This document shows, in pieces, positions 1-10,829 of a stretch of DNA of 64,000 nucleotides. Below the pieces are notes generated by a model. That model saw nothing but the letters and a program-made list of their open reading frames with translations, did no database searches and was not told the DNA's origin. Position numbers and translations under genes: made by a program. The first letter of the stretch is position 1. Every line of letters begins with the position of its first letter. Source of the stretch: Ornithodoros turicata (taxonomy: Eukaryota; Arthropoda; Arachnida; Ixodida; Argasidae); the NCBI RefSeq assembly GCF_037126465.1, contig NC_088201.1:191730031-191794030 (forward strand), in the 5' to 3' direction.

Positions 1-51
1 ATGACAGCAAGAAGGAGTGGGTGACAGGGGGGTAGTATGCGTCCTGGGCCG

Positions 52-1411
52 ACCCTTCTGTTTTCATATCACTGTAAGCTCAGAAAGTTATTCGTGAGTT
101 CTTGTCAGGGAAGATGTCGTAGATACCACTGCGGTATACTTGCCAGTGGCGAACATGTCCGTGCAATCACTCGGCCGTCCTAATGGCCCAAAGCAAAAGT
201 GCGTCTTTGAAGAATTTAACGCACACGTTAGCTGGAAGATTCATCACCGTTTCAACTATTTAGCACGAGCTTGGTATGCTCGAAAATAAAAGCTAGCACT
301 TTGTATAAGTTCGTGGGTCGTGCAACATTGCTTACCCGTTGAGATGAGTTCTCTCAGTGTCGCGATACATTCCTCAATACTTCCCAGTGTCCGCCAGGGA
401 GGTAGTGCACATTGAAACATTGAATCGGCGAGGCAACAATAAGCCTAGTTAACGCAGAAGCAATCATGTTACGAACCACAGGGGAGGCACTCAGTGCATT
501 GCTCTGTAGACGAAAGCGTGCTGGGCGAACACAATGCATCCTGAACAGGTGCTGGCCGCACGTCAGAGAAAACGTCAAGGCACATGTGACCTTAAACATA
601 GCGGCGCCCGTTATAGGCGACCAAACCGTTTGTAAACAATGCGGTTGCTGTTTCTGCACGACGTTTTGGATGTCTTCCGATCACGGTAATTATTTATATC
701 CGATAGTCTCGCAGTAAAACGTACAGTTTTGGCCTCGTACTGTTGACAAAGATGTAATGACGACCGCGCATTAAGACTCACTGAGCCCGTGCGATGTACT
801 TAACCTAACGAGAAATGAGCTAGTTACGGAAGATGTACCGCGTAGTTTACGCTGGCAATATATGTTCATCCCTTGGCTTTATGACGACGGAGGTATGTCG
901 GTAGGCGGCAGAACGACATATAAACAAAGTCACATGACCTCAAAATGACGTTTTCTATTTCGTGCGACCAGGGCAAGATGTCAGTCTTGTCAAGGGCACC
1001 CGCTTGAGGATACTTACAACAATGGCGGGTTTGTGTCACCCCTGTGTTACGAACCTGCAGGCATTCCCAACATGCAGTGGATAAAACAACTAAAATCGGA
1101 TCACACTTTTAAAATAAAGCCACTGTGGTGTGCGTTTTCTACAGCACGGTGAGAAGAGCGTCTCCGTAGAATTGAGAAGAGCGTCTCCGTAAACAACGTG
1201 ACGTCGTCATTAAAGGAACACCAAAGTGTACAAATTTCTCCTTCGGGAACGAAAGATTATGCTACTTTGAAACCAGGGGAAAAGGAACAGATTCATCTAC
1301 TGTGCCGTTCGGAATTTATGTTACGTTGGTCAGGGATTCCTCGACAGTGGATGCACATTGAGATGTTCCGGTAACGATGAGCAGTACCAGTGCGGGAGTC
1401 ACGTCGATCAT
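52..1411 (-). pseudogene. Decayed fibrinogen-related (ixoderin-like) gene copy
   Basis: This is a broken paralogue of the intact FReD gene at 13.5-18.2 kb. A first-exon relic lies at about 1318-1411 (ATG at 1411-1409): it encodes a hydrophobic signal-peptide-like stretch (MIDVTPALVLLIVTGTSQC) closely matching the intact gene, then reaches a stop codon instead of the splice donor. A second-exon relic lies at about 52-179, preceded by the same CATTAG acceptor. It begins GRPSDC like the intact exon (GRPRDC), shifts frame in the middle, carries an in-frame stop, and has Ser in place of the Cys of the CDM motif. It is cut off by SINE-tail sequence near position 50. No later exons are in the window to its left. 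The homology is seen directly; loss of function is inferred from the frameshift, the stop and the lost cysteine. Confidence 0.75.
180..832. other. No recognisable gene
   Basis: This stretch lies between the two exon relics of the FReD pseudogene. In the intact gene the matching intron is only about 230 bp, so this DNA was added later or belongs to unrelated repeats. I see no coding homology in it. Confidence 0.4.
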
Positions 1412-3010
1412 ATTCTTTACCGTATTGCATAACAACGCGCAGCCCAGAGTGAGTGAGAGTGCGGTCTCAACTGTCCCTGTATTCGTTCTGAGCCTGGAAC
1501 GTGAGGAAGTGCTAAAGCCTATGACGTTACACCGTCTTCTAGGTTCACTCGGCTAAACAAGGTTTCAAAAGGCGGGGTAACATGTAGGCGACTTCCCGGA
1601 TACTAGAGTGACTGTCGTTCCGTTGCGCATCATGGGACAACCATGTGTTTGCCTGTCAGACGAGGAAATTGTAGGAAACACAAGTGCAGAAAGCTCGGAA
1701 TCGCTATAGAGTATTCTACGAATGCTGAAAAAGGCCTGCGAAATGTGAATCCTATACCCTGTGTTTCACGAAGGTCCCTCGGCTGAATAATTCGTAAACA
1801 GGTAGAGGTACTGAAGAACTTTTGAGAAAGATTGAGAATTTTGATAAAGATCATTCGGACATCAGCCCAGAACTCAGTAGTGAGCGTCTCGTTTATATAC
1901 CGTAATTTCACGCGTATTAGCCGCGGCTTATGAGCGATTTATTCTTCTCTCGGGCGCTCTGCGGCTTATTCACCGGTGCGGCTTATCTCGTGACTATCTT
2001 GCCCTGGTATTTTCCCCATACGCCGGTTTTAACGAAAGGGCCGACAGTGGGCTTGGAACAACAACACCCTGCCAGTGCACAAACAATGCGTAACAGGGGC
2101 GCGTCCACATTCAAGTAGACTTACTTTCCTCGTGTCATCCCCAAACAGCCTCAACGAAAGTGGTGACAGTGATGACAGTGATTCGTGTCTTCTGGAAGGC
2201 CACTGACCAGTCGATCCACGAAAAACAGGCAACAAGGGTACAATCCGACATTGGTAGAACATTAGTTGTACACCATGCCGACACCCGAATATGGACCACA
2301 GGGTTTATGGCCTTCTCTATGGTGTGCTTTGTCGCACAAATCAGTTGTGTCGTATTGCCCGCGGCTTATCTGCCCGAAAATTTTCAGAACGTTCCTAAAA
2401 ACGGGTCTGCGGTGCGGCTTATACGCGTGAAATTACGACAATGCTCATATTAATTAAGTAAAATCTCTGATCGTACAATTTTTACATGTTCTTGTTGAGC
2501 CCTCTATCTGTCGTAGCTCCTCTTACCCGCTTTGCGCCTCTGAAACAAGTTACAGGAACAATGTACAGGAACAAGAACAACTACTACTATTTCATGAATT
2601 ACGATGGGATGAGGTAATTCACCGCAACAATTGCGGTACCATACCTCAGTGCATGTGGGTTAATATACGAGTGGGATTAGGATGAAAAAGATGAGTCATA
2701 CACACTCGCACACACACATGATACACGTAAATGAGATATCACACACGCGAGTGCGTCGTAACTGATGGGTATAGTAGTTCATCCGGTAAGCCACCGGAGA
2801 TGTAGTGCCTTGAAGATCACATCTCCGTATTCACTGCAAAAGCTCTGAGGTCAGAGGAGTGCAAGCAGGCTAGTAGAGGTCAAGAACAGATAGAATACAT
2901 GCAGGCAGATACTTTACTGCACAGGGTTAGAAGAAGGACCCAAGATTGTGGCAAGGCTGAGGGGCTGGATGTTTATACGTGTCAGTTGAGACTGGAGGCA
3001 GGGCCAGTGC
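833..3010. repeat. Segmental duplication, copy A
   Basis: This matches copy B at about 23774-27815 in the same orientation, in ordered blocks. 840-1335 matches 23774-24441. 1788-1900 matches 24443-24546. 2440-2615 matches 24547-24704. 2616-2810 matches 27142-27340. 2815-3000 matches 27629-27812. Copy A keeps the FReD first-exon relic and its upstream DNA (1318-1788), which copy B has lost. Copy B has gained a Ty3 element and a GC-rich insert. The blocks differ by scattered substitutions and small indels, so the duplication is not very recent. Confidence 0.8.
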
Positions 3011-5600
3011 TAGGGGTGTGCGGGGCCTGAGACAAAGTTACATCGCAGGGCTTGTTTCACACCAGCTGTAATGAAAAGATAAGAAATTATAAGATTTTCG
3101 CGGTGGGAGAATTTTGGCAGTACGGGAAATGGCAGCAGGAGAGACGGGTGCGAAATCCTCGGTATAGCTTGCAGGGTTCACGGTTTTTTCTTAAAGGGTC
3201 TCTGACCTGGAGAGACTTTTCCGCAGTGGCTACCAATAGAATACACAAAAGTAACTTCACATACGAAAATGCATGCCTCAACACCTCGCAGTTTTTGTGA
3301 ACTCGAATTTTGAATATCGCGGTTCACGCCGACGCTGGCACACCTAGCGTCAAACCAAGAAAACGTACGCATATATAGAAAACTCATCTGCTCATCCCAT
3401 TGGGATGACGTCAATCGCCCATGCAATCAGCGCGCAGAATGCCGTCACGTGATCGAGCACTACAACAACAACTTTCAGCAAGAACCAACATTTTTACGCC
3501 GATATACTGTTGTCACAATGTGTGGAAATAAAAAGTATGTATATACTTCGAAATCTGCGACCTGTTTTATAACTGCGATAATCCAATTAGCGACTTCCGT
3601 GGAAAGAGGAACTGGCTACGAGGATACGAGCTACGACGACTGTCGGGATCCGGCGCGCTGTTTCACAGCGTTAGTGTAGTGTGTGTATTTCCAAGTTTTC
3701 TTTATTTATATCTTTTGGGACAACGACCAATTTATCGAGGTACACAGACTTCATTGACATGCCTCGGTTGTGTCGTCAAAGCGAGATTTCTCGGCGGGCA
3801 TTCAGTTCCGTACGATACTGCGCGTTCAACCGCAGCGGCAGCTATGGTTGGCAGCGGATTTTGCCAATCGTGTTTGAAGAATGCAGACTATGAGACGGAC
3901 CCCTCATTTTGTGTACAAAAGCCTCTGCCTACAGCAGTCCGCAGTGCTTTCCTTGAATCGATCTTCCAAGACTGTTGCATCTGGACGTGACGAGGTTAGT
4001 GTCTTCTGTATAATTTATACAGTGTTTACTCTCCTTGTGAGAATTACGTTGTGGCACGCAGATGTTAGGAGAGCATTTACGCAACAAAGAACAATAAAGA
4101 TTAAAGAAAATTGACGTTTACGCACTAAATCAAAAGATACACTGTACATTCCGAGTGTTGTTCAGAATGCAGCCATGCCAATGCAGTCAGTAACATCCAC
4201 AGTACGTAAAATGAAGCTGTGTATTCCGCATCTATAGGTGTAACATTTTAATTGTTACAGCAATGTGCACCAATGTAGTTCGTGAATTCCTTGGACAAGA
4301 TATCGAACCAAATGTTGGAAATACGGAGGGAGGGATCAGGCACACGTTTTCTTCTGTTTGTTTTCCTTATAATATGCAGGATACTGCCCATAGTAAAGAA
4401 GGGCTCTGGATTCTAAACCAACGCAGTTGAAATCCTTAGTTTACCTCAAGCTGTACTATTGTTGTCTAATCTGGGGAACCGCCACAGATGGGAACTACGA
4501 GAAAATTGCAGTGCACAAAAAAAAAGAAAGAAAGAGAGAAAGCCTGGTGTACGACAACCATGTCTACAGGTGCAATGTGCTGGACCCTCGTTGCAAAGAG
4601 GCCCACCAGGGGTGCCACTACAATCCATCCATCCATCCAGCCAATCAGCTCCTTCAAGACATGCAAAATACAGTAGACAAAGTGTTCACTTGGAAATCAG
4701 ACACTTACACAAAATTGTCTTGCAAATTCAGGATCTTTTAGCGCCATCCCAAGCACTTGCCATTATGGTATGAAATCCATCACTGTACCACCTTACAAGG
4801 TTGCACTGCTACGGACCAACTATGGAAATCAGCAGAAACCGTTCCTCTTCCGATCAAATTTTTTCAGCTGATTGGAAATGGCCTTCCTGTGTCCAGTTTC
4901 AAAACAGAGTTACACAAACTTGTTGAAGTCTTATTAGAGACAGGCCACTCTGTTATGTATTTGTGTGTGAAAATGTACACAGCTCGGTGCAATTGTATTT
5001 TAACAATTTTAGGGTGATGACTTCATGGAAGTGGAAGGAACAAGAGAGGAAGAGATCTGGCAATGGTCATGACAGTTGTCCGTCAGGTACGGGACCAATT
5101 TCTTTTATAAATGTGGTATGTAGCATGAAGTTTTTGTTCCCTTTAAAGGAATCTACAGGTGGTGAGCACGCGTAAGGACTTGACATATCTCAACACAACT
5201 TAAACCTGCCTGTTGCACAATAGATGTGTGACTCTACTTACACACACAAGCTTCTGCAGGTTCGATGCATGTATATTTTGAAACATGAAAGACAGAGTGC
5301 TAAAAATATATCTGAGGTGAAAAATTGAGCAGTTCATTACAGTAATTCTATCAATTTATTTTCAGCATTTTGGGAAGTATATAGTGATGGCAAGGTTACC
5401 TGTGTTGTACTGCCAAACCATCTGCTATTGGAGTTCCATGTCCTAGTTATTATATGTAATAGCTGTTTGAGGCTATTACATATTTATTATGCAAGTTTTG
5501 TGCCTGTGAGTTCCTGCAAATGTGCTCTGCGGTGATCATACTGGACAGAGAGCTATGCCCGTATAATAACAGTGACTAATCTTCTCCTGCTCATAAACCT
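3011..5600. other. No recognisable gene
   Basis: Only short ORFs with no family I recognise are present. Around 4750-4960 the reading frames faintly resemble the C-terminal tail of a LINE ORF2, but the frames are broken and the match is too weak to call. Confidence 0.35.
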
Positions 5601-5611
5601 ATTCCTAGGGT

Positions 5612-5840
5612 ACATCCGCACCCTTGGAAGTCACTGGAGAGGCGTGTTAGCTTAGCTGAATTGGTAAGAGCGCTGGATCGGTAATACAGAAGTTGTGGGT
5701 TCAAGTCCTAGTACTGGCTAACCGTTCCACTGACTGCCTTCTTTCATCATTCATTTCTTAGGCACTTGATGCTTTGTATGTATTTGTCCTTTCTATGTGT
5801 TCCAGTCACAGGCCATCAACTGCCATGTTCAAAAGAACTG
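5612..5840 (+). repeat. tRNA-derived SINE, Ruka-like
   Basis: A tRNA-like head at about 5640-5722 has an A-box-like segment (TTAGCTGAATTGGTAAGAGC) and a B box (GGTTCAAGTCC). It is followed by a shared tail running through CACTGACTGCC to the CATGTTC region. The same head and tail recur at 32.0 and 32.3 kb, and the tail alone at 30.0 kb. The layout resembles the tRNA-derived Ruka SINE known from ixodid ticks (named from memory). Changes in the anticodon arm mean it is not a functional tRNA gene. Confidence 0.7.
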
Positions 5841-5942
5841 GAATATGCCTCTGCAATCAGGAACCCATCCCAACATCTATTAATCGACAAAGTCGAATTT
5901 GTAGAGAACACGGTTTGTTGCTCGTGATTATCATCCTTTTTT

Positions 5943-6398
5943 CAGCGTCTCAGCCATTAAAGCCCAACTCTTTCTTACTCCTTTGATTACCAGATGAAAG
6001 GTATCAAGCTCGACATTCTTTCATAAGTTATATTACGGTCACCCTCCTCCCCACCCCACTTACTGTCAATCCCCTCACAAGTTACTTCCAAGACTTGATG
6101 ACCCGCACAAAGTACTTGCTCCACCCTACACAAACAAAAAAATTCCTCTACTCTGCGCACCAGCTGATGGTGTCAAACTGGAATGACCTTCCTGCCCACA
6201 TGGCATCAGAACAAAATATATCGTCATTTATTTCCAAGTGCTATGATTATTTTCAGATCGAATGAACTTTTGCGGTGAGTGAACGAATTTTTTGCATTTT
6301 TGTGTACATCATTTTGGTATGTCTTTTTCGGATACAAACTTCCCCCTTTATGTAAATCCCTTCACAAGGGTTTTTAAAGTAAACAAATGAAATGAAGA
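5943..6398 (+). mobile_element. 5'-truncated LINE 3' end (CR1/L2/jockey type)
   Basis: The open frame over about 6050-6265 ends with a typical LINE ORF2 C-terminus, with SNWNDLP followed by SFISK and a stop. A 3' UTR with a small hairpin (CCCTTCACAAGGG) follows, then an AAATG-like tail. A related hairpin-plus-simple-repeat tail ends the larger LINE at 39.8 kb. Only the 3' end is present, as expected of abortive target-primed reverse transcription. The segment 5943-6010 recurs at about 35257-35320. Confidence 0.65.
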
Positions 6399-6630
6399 AC
6401 TTCGTGATACTTTCACAGGAGCATTTTTAATGTATATTTTACAACAGTGGCTGCTAAAAATGTGTCAGACACCATTACAAAGGCTGCCGTCTGTATCAGG
6501 TGGATCGGATTTTCCCCAGAAGCCCAATAATGTATGACGCTGCATCACATATGCTATTTTGGAACAATCTCTGCAGACATATTATGAAGATATTATATCA
6601 GAATATATAATAATAAGAATATGTAATATA

Positions 6631-7510
6631 CAGGGTGTCCCAGAAAACGTGTCATTGAATTATAATAAAAAAGCTACGCCACCTAGAATCATGCGGTCAA
6701 CAGCATTTGTTCTTATTAGGTTTTTGCCACCTCCTAATGTGAATGTCATGTAGTCCAAGTTTAATTATGTAAATATTTGCGAGCTGAGCTCGGAAATTTG
6801 CTAAGTAATGGGCACTTTTTTACCCCACCAATATGAAGAGCATGCCGAATTCACTAATATTCATGTTAATTCAAAGTGATATTCACGAGCTATCGCATCA
6901 GAAAAAAATAGCCGAATATAATGCTTTTCGGAGCACCGGACCATAGCGCGCGATGACTTTTTCAGCGCAATCGCTCTCAGAGCGACGAAAGGAGGTTCCG
7001 AAGCCAGCCCACAGAGTGATAGTAGAAAAAGTAACAGTTCCTAAAATTGGGACAGGGAAAGCATTAGCCCAGCGAAAGTCAGACGTGATAAGCCGTGCCT
7101 GTTTTATCTCTTTCTGCGATGTCGGGGAGGGCTGGGTTTCCAACCTCCTTTCGTCGGACTGACAAAGATTGCGCTGAAAAATTCATCATGCGCTATTCTG
7201 TGCGACCGCCGTAGACCATGATGTTCGGCTATTTTTTCCGATGGGATATAGCTCCTGAATATCCCTGTCAATTATCATTAATTTGACTAAATTAGACACG
7301 CTCTTCACATTGGTGGGGTAAAAAAGTGACTTTTACTAGGCAAATTTCCGACTTAAGCTCGCAAAAATTTACATAATTAAACTTACGTTACACGAGATTA
7401 ACATGAGGAGGTGGCAAAAACCCAGTAAGAACAAATGCCATTGACCGCATGACTGTAGGTGGTATAGTTTTTTTATTATAATTCAATGACACGTTTTCTG
7501 GGACACCCTG
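6631..7510. mobile_element. Palindromic MITE with TA target duplication
   Basis: The element starts CAGGGTGTCCCAGAAAACG and ends with the reverse complement of that, flanked on both sides by TA (6629-6630 and 7511-7512). The two halves are inverted copies of each other almost to the centre near 7070, so an RNA copy would be a long hairpin. TA flanks and CAGGG termini fit a non-autonomous Tc1/mariner-like element; that class is an inference. It encodes no protein. A half copy lies at 55.34-55.82 kb. Confidence 0.85.
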
Positions 7511-7523
7511 TATATGTATAATA

Positions 7524-10500
7524 TGGCTATTAACCCTTTGTATATGTACTTGCTAGCTTGCACTGCGGCCTCCACAGGTGGCGCCGTCACCGTGGAACAT
7601 TGACGTCTCGCCGAGACGCACTGTTAGCGCCGACTTAAGATCGTGTCACTTCCCTACACCAGGCTGACGAGTCCCAAGTAGGACGAAAGAGCTGTACTTG
7701 GCTGGGAGTGCACGATCAAATTGTAAACATATGCTCAACGTGCAGCTGCAGAGCTTCGGCTATTTACCCTCTGTATATGTACTTGCTAGCTTGCACTGCG
7801 GCCTCCACAGGTGGCGCCGTCACCGTGGAACATTGACGTCTCGCCGAGACGCACTGTTAGGGCCGACTTAAGATCGTGTCACTTCCCTACGCCAGGCTGA
7901 CGAGTCCCAAGTAGGACGAAACAGCTGTACTTGGCTGGAAGTGCACGATCAAATTGTAAACATATGCTCAACGTGCAGCTACAGAGCTTCGGCTATTTAC
8001 CCTTTGTATATGTACTTGCTAGCTTGCACTGCGGCCTCCACAGTTGGCGCCCTCACCGTGGAACATTGACGTCTCGCCGAGACGCACTGCTGGCGCCGAG
8101 CCAAGATCGTGTCACTTCCCTACGCCAGGCTGAGGAGTCCCAAGTAGGACGAAACAGCTGTACTTGGTTGGGAGTGCACGATCAAATTGTAAACATACGC
8201 TCAACGTGCAGCTACATAGCTTGGGCTATTTACCCTTTGTATATGTACTTGCTGGCTTGCACTGCGGCCTCCACAGGTGGCGCCATCACCGTGGAACATT
8301 GACGTCTCGCCGAGACGCACTGCTGGCGCCGACCCAAGATCGTGTCACTTCCCTACGCCAGGCTGACGAGTCCCAAGTAGGACGAAACAGCTGTACTTGG
8401 CTGGAAGTGCACGATCAAATTGTAAACATACGCTCAAAGCGCAGCTACAGAGCTTCGGCTATTTACCCTTTGTATATGTACTTGCTAGCTTGCACTGCGG
8501 CCTCCACAGGTGGCGCCGTCACCGTGGAACATTGACGTCTCGCCGAGACGCACTGTTAGTGCCGACCCAAGATCGTGTCACTTCCCTACGCCAGGCTGAC
8601 GAGTCCCAAGTAGGACGAAACAGCTGTACTTGGTTGGGACTGCACGATCAAATTGTAAACATACTGTCAACGTGCAGCTATAGAGAGTTGCCTATTTACC
8701 CTTTGTATACGTACTTGCTATCTTGCACTGCGGCCTCCACAGGTGGCGCTGTCACCGTGGAACATTGACGTCTCGCCGAGACGCACTGTTAGTGCCGACC
8801 CAAGATCGTGTTATTTCCCTACGCCAGGCTGACGAGTCCCAAGTAGGACGAAACAGCTGTAGTGCACGATCAAATTGTAAACATATGCTCAACGTGCAGC
8901 TGCAGAGCTTCGGCTATTTACCCTTTGTATATGTACTTGCTAGCTTGCACTGCGGCCTCCACAGGTGGCGCCGTCACCGTGGAACATTGACGTCTCGCCG
9001 AGACGCACTGTTAGCGCCGACTTAAGATCGTGTCACTTCCCTACGCCAGGCTGACGAGTCCCAAGTAGGACGAAACAGCTGTACTTGGCTGGGAGTGCAC
9101 GATCAAATTGTAAACATATGCTCAACGTGCAGCTGCAGAGCTTCGGCTATTTACCCTTTGTATATGTACTTGCTAGCTTGCACAGCGGCCTCCACAGGTG
9201 GCGCCGTCACCGTGGAACATTGACGTCTCGCCGAGACGCACTGTTAGTGCCGACCCAAGATCGTGTTACTTCCCTACGCAGGCTGACGAGTCCCAAGTGG
9301 ACGAAACAGCTGTACTTGGTTGGGAGTGCACGATCAAATTGTAAACATATGCTCAACGTGCAGCTACAGAGCTTCGGCAATTTACCCTTTGTGTATGTAC
9401 TTGATAGCTTGCACAGCGGCCTCCACAGGTGGCGCCGTCACCGTGGAACATTGACGTCTCGCCGAGACGCACTGTCAGTGCCAACCCAAGATCGTGTCAC
9501 TTCCCTACGCCAGGCTGACGAGTCCCAAGGAGGACGAAACAGCTGTACTTGGTTGGGAGTGCACGATCAAATTGTAAACGTATGCTCAACGTGCAGCTAC
9601 AGAGCTTCTGCTATTTACCCTTTGTATATGTACTTGCTAGCTTGCACTGTGGCCTCCACAGGTGGCGCCGTCACCGTGGAACATCGATGTCTCGCCGAGA
9701 CGCACTGTTAGCGCCGAGCCAAGATCGTGTCACTTCCCTACGCCAGGCTGACGAGTCCCAAGTATGAAGAAACAGCTGTACTTGGCTGGGAGCGCACAAT
9801 CAAATTGTAAACATATGCTCAACGTGCAGCTACAGAGCTTCGGCTATTTACCCTTTGTATATGTACTTGCTAGCTTGCACTGCGGCCTCCACAGGTGGCG
9901 CCGTCACCGTGGAACATTGACGTCTCGCCGAGACGCACTGTTAGCGCCGACTTAAGATCGTGTCACTTCCCTACACCAGGCTGACGAGTCCCAAGTAGGA
10001 CGAAAGAGCTGTACTTGGCTGGGAGTGCACGATCAAATTGTAAACATATGCTCAACGTGCAGCTGCAGAGCTTCGGCTATTTACCCTCTGTATATGTACT
10101 TGCTAGCTTGCACTGCGGCCTCCACAGGTGGCGCCGTCACCGTGGAACATTGACGTCTCGCCGAGACGCACTGTTAGGGCCGACTTAAGATCGTGTCACT
10201 TCCCTACGCCAGGCTGACGAGTCCCAAGTAGGACGAAACAGCTGTACTTGGCTGGAAGTGCACGATCAAATTGTAAACATATGCTCAACGCGCAGCTACA
10301 GAGCTTCGGCTATTTACCCTTTGTATATGTACTTGCTAGCTTGCACTGCGGCCTCCACAGTTGGCGCCCTCACCGTGGAACATTGACGTCTCGCCGAGAC
10401 GCACTGCTGGCGCCGAGCCAAGATCGTGTCACTTCCCTACGCCAGGCTGAGGAGTCCCAAGTAGGACGAAACAGCTGTACTTGGTTGGGAGTGCACGATC

Positions 10501-10829
10501 AAATTGTAAACATACGCTCAACGTGCAGCTACATAGCTTGGGCTATTTACCCTTTGTATATGTACTTGCTGGCTTGCACTGCGGCCTCCACAGGTGGCGC
10601 CATCACCGTGGAACATTGACGTCTCGCCGAGACGCACTGCTGGCGCCGACCCAAGATCGTGTCACTTCCCTACGCCAGGCTGACGAGTCCCAAGTAGGAC
10701 GAAACAGCTGTACTTGGCTGGAAGTACACGATCAAATTGTAAACATACGCTCAAAGCGCAGCTACAGAGCTTCGGCTATTTACCCTTTGTATATGTACTT
10801 GCTAGCTTGCACTGCGGCCTCCACAGGTG
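7524..10829 (+). repeat. 233-bp tandem satellite array (about 14 units)
   Basis: The landmark CTTGCAC occurs at 7557, 7790, 8023, 8256, 8489, 8722, 8944, 9177, 9408, 9641, 9874, 10107, 10340, 10573 and 10806. The spacing is 233 bp except for one 222-bp and one 231-bp unit. Each unit contains a hammerhead ribozyme motif, a GTCTCG/CGAGAC hairpin and a GTGGCGCCGTCAC-type segment. Because 233 is not a multiple of three, 123-residue ORFs run through in shifting frames; these are by-products of the repeat. The left end sits about 13 bp from the MITE and the right end joins Penelope-like RT sequence. The last 4.2 units nearly duplicate the first 4.2. Confidence 0.95.
7872..7950 (+). ncRNA. Type I hammerhead self-cleaving ribozyme (representative unit)
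   Basis: The conserved core is complete: CTGACGA, stem II GTCC/GGAC closed by loop CAAGTA, then GAAA. Stem III is minimal and palindromic (ACAGCTGT), so it can be a 3-bp hairpin or an 8-bp stem between two units. The predicted cleavage triplet is GTA, with cleavage between 7929 and 7930. Stem I forms from CCAGG with CTTGG (one G-U), an internal loop, CACTTCC with GGAAGTG, a bulged T, and GATCGTG with CACGATC. Core starts for all units are 7664, 7897, 8130, 8363, 8596, 8829, 9051, 9283, 9515, 9748, 9981, 10214, 10447 and 10680. Hammerheads with this architecture are known from satellite DNAs of schistosomes, newts and cave crickets, from Penelope-like elements and from animal retrozymes. Activity here is inferred from structure. 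Confidence 0.9.

Noticed and set aside
4427..5017. LINE or host gene in overlapping 60-104-codon ORFs
   Set aside because: Frames overlap heavily, contain simple-sequence runs, and the resemblance to a LINE C-terminus is too weak.
7524..10829. CRISPR array
   Set aside because: The whole 233-bp unit is repeated without unique spacers, and the sequence is eukaryotic.
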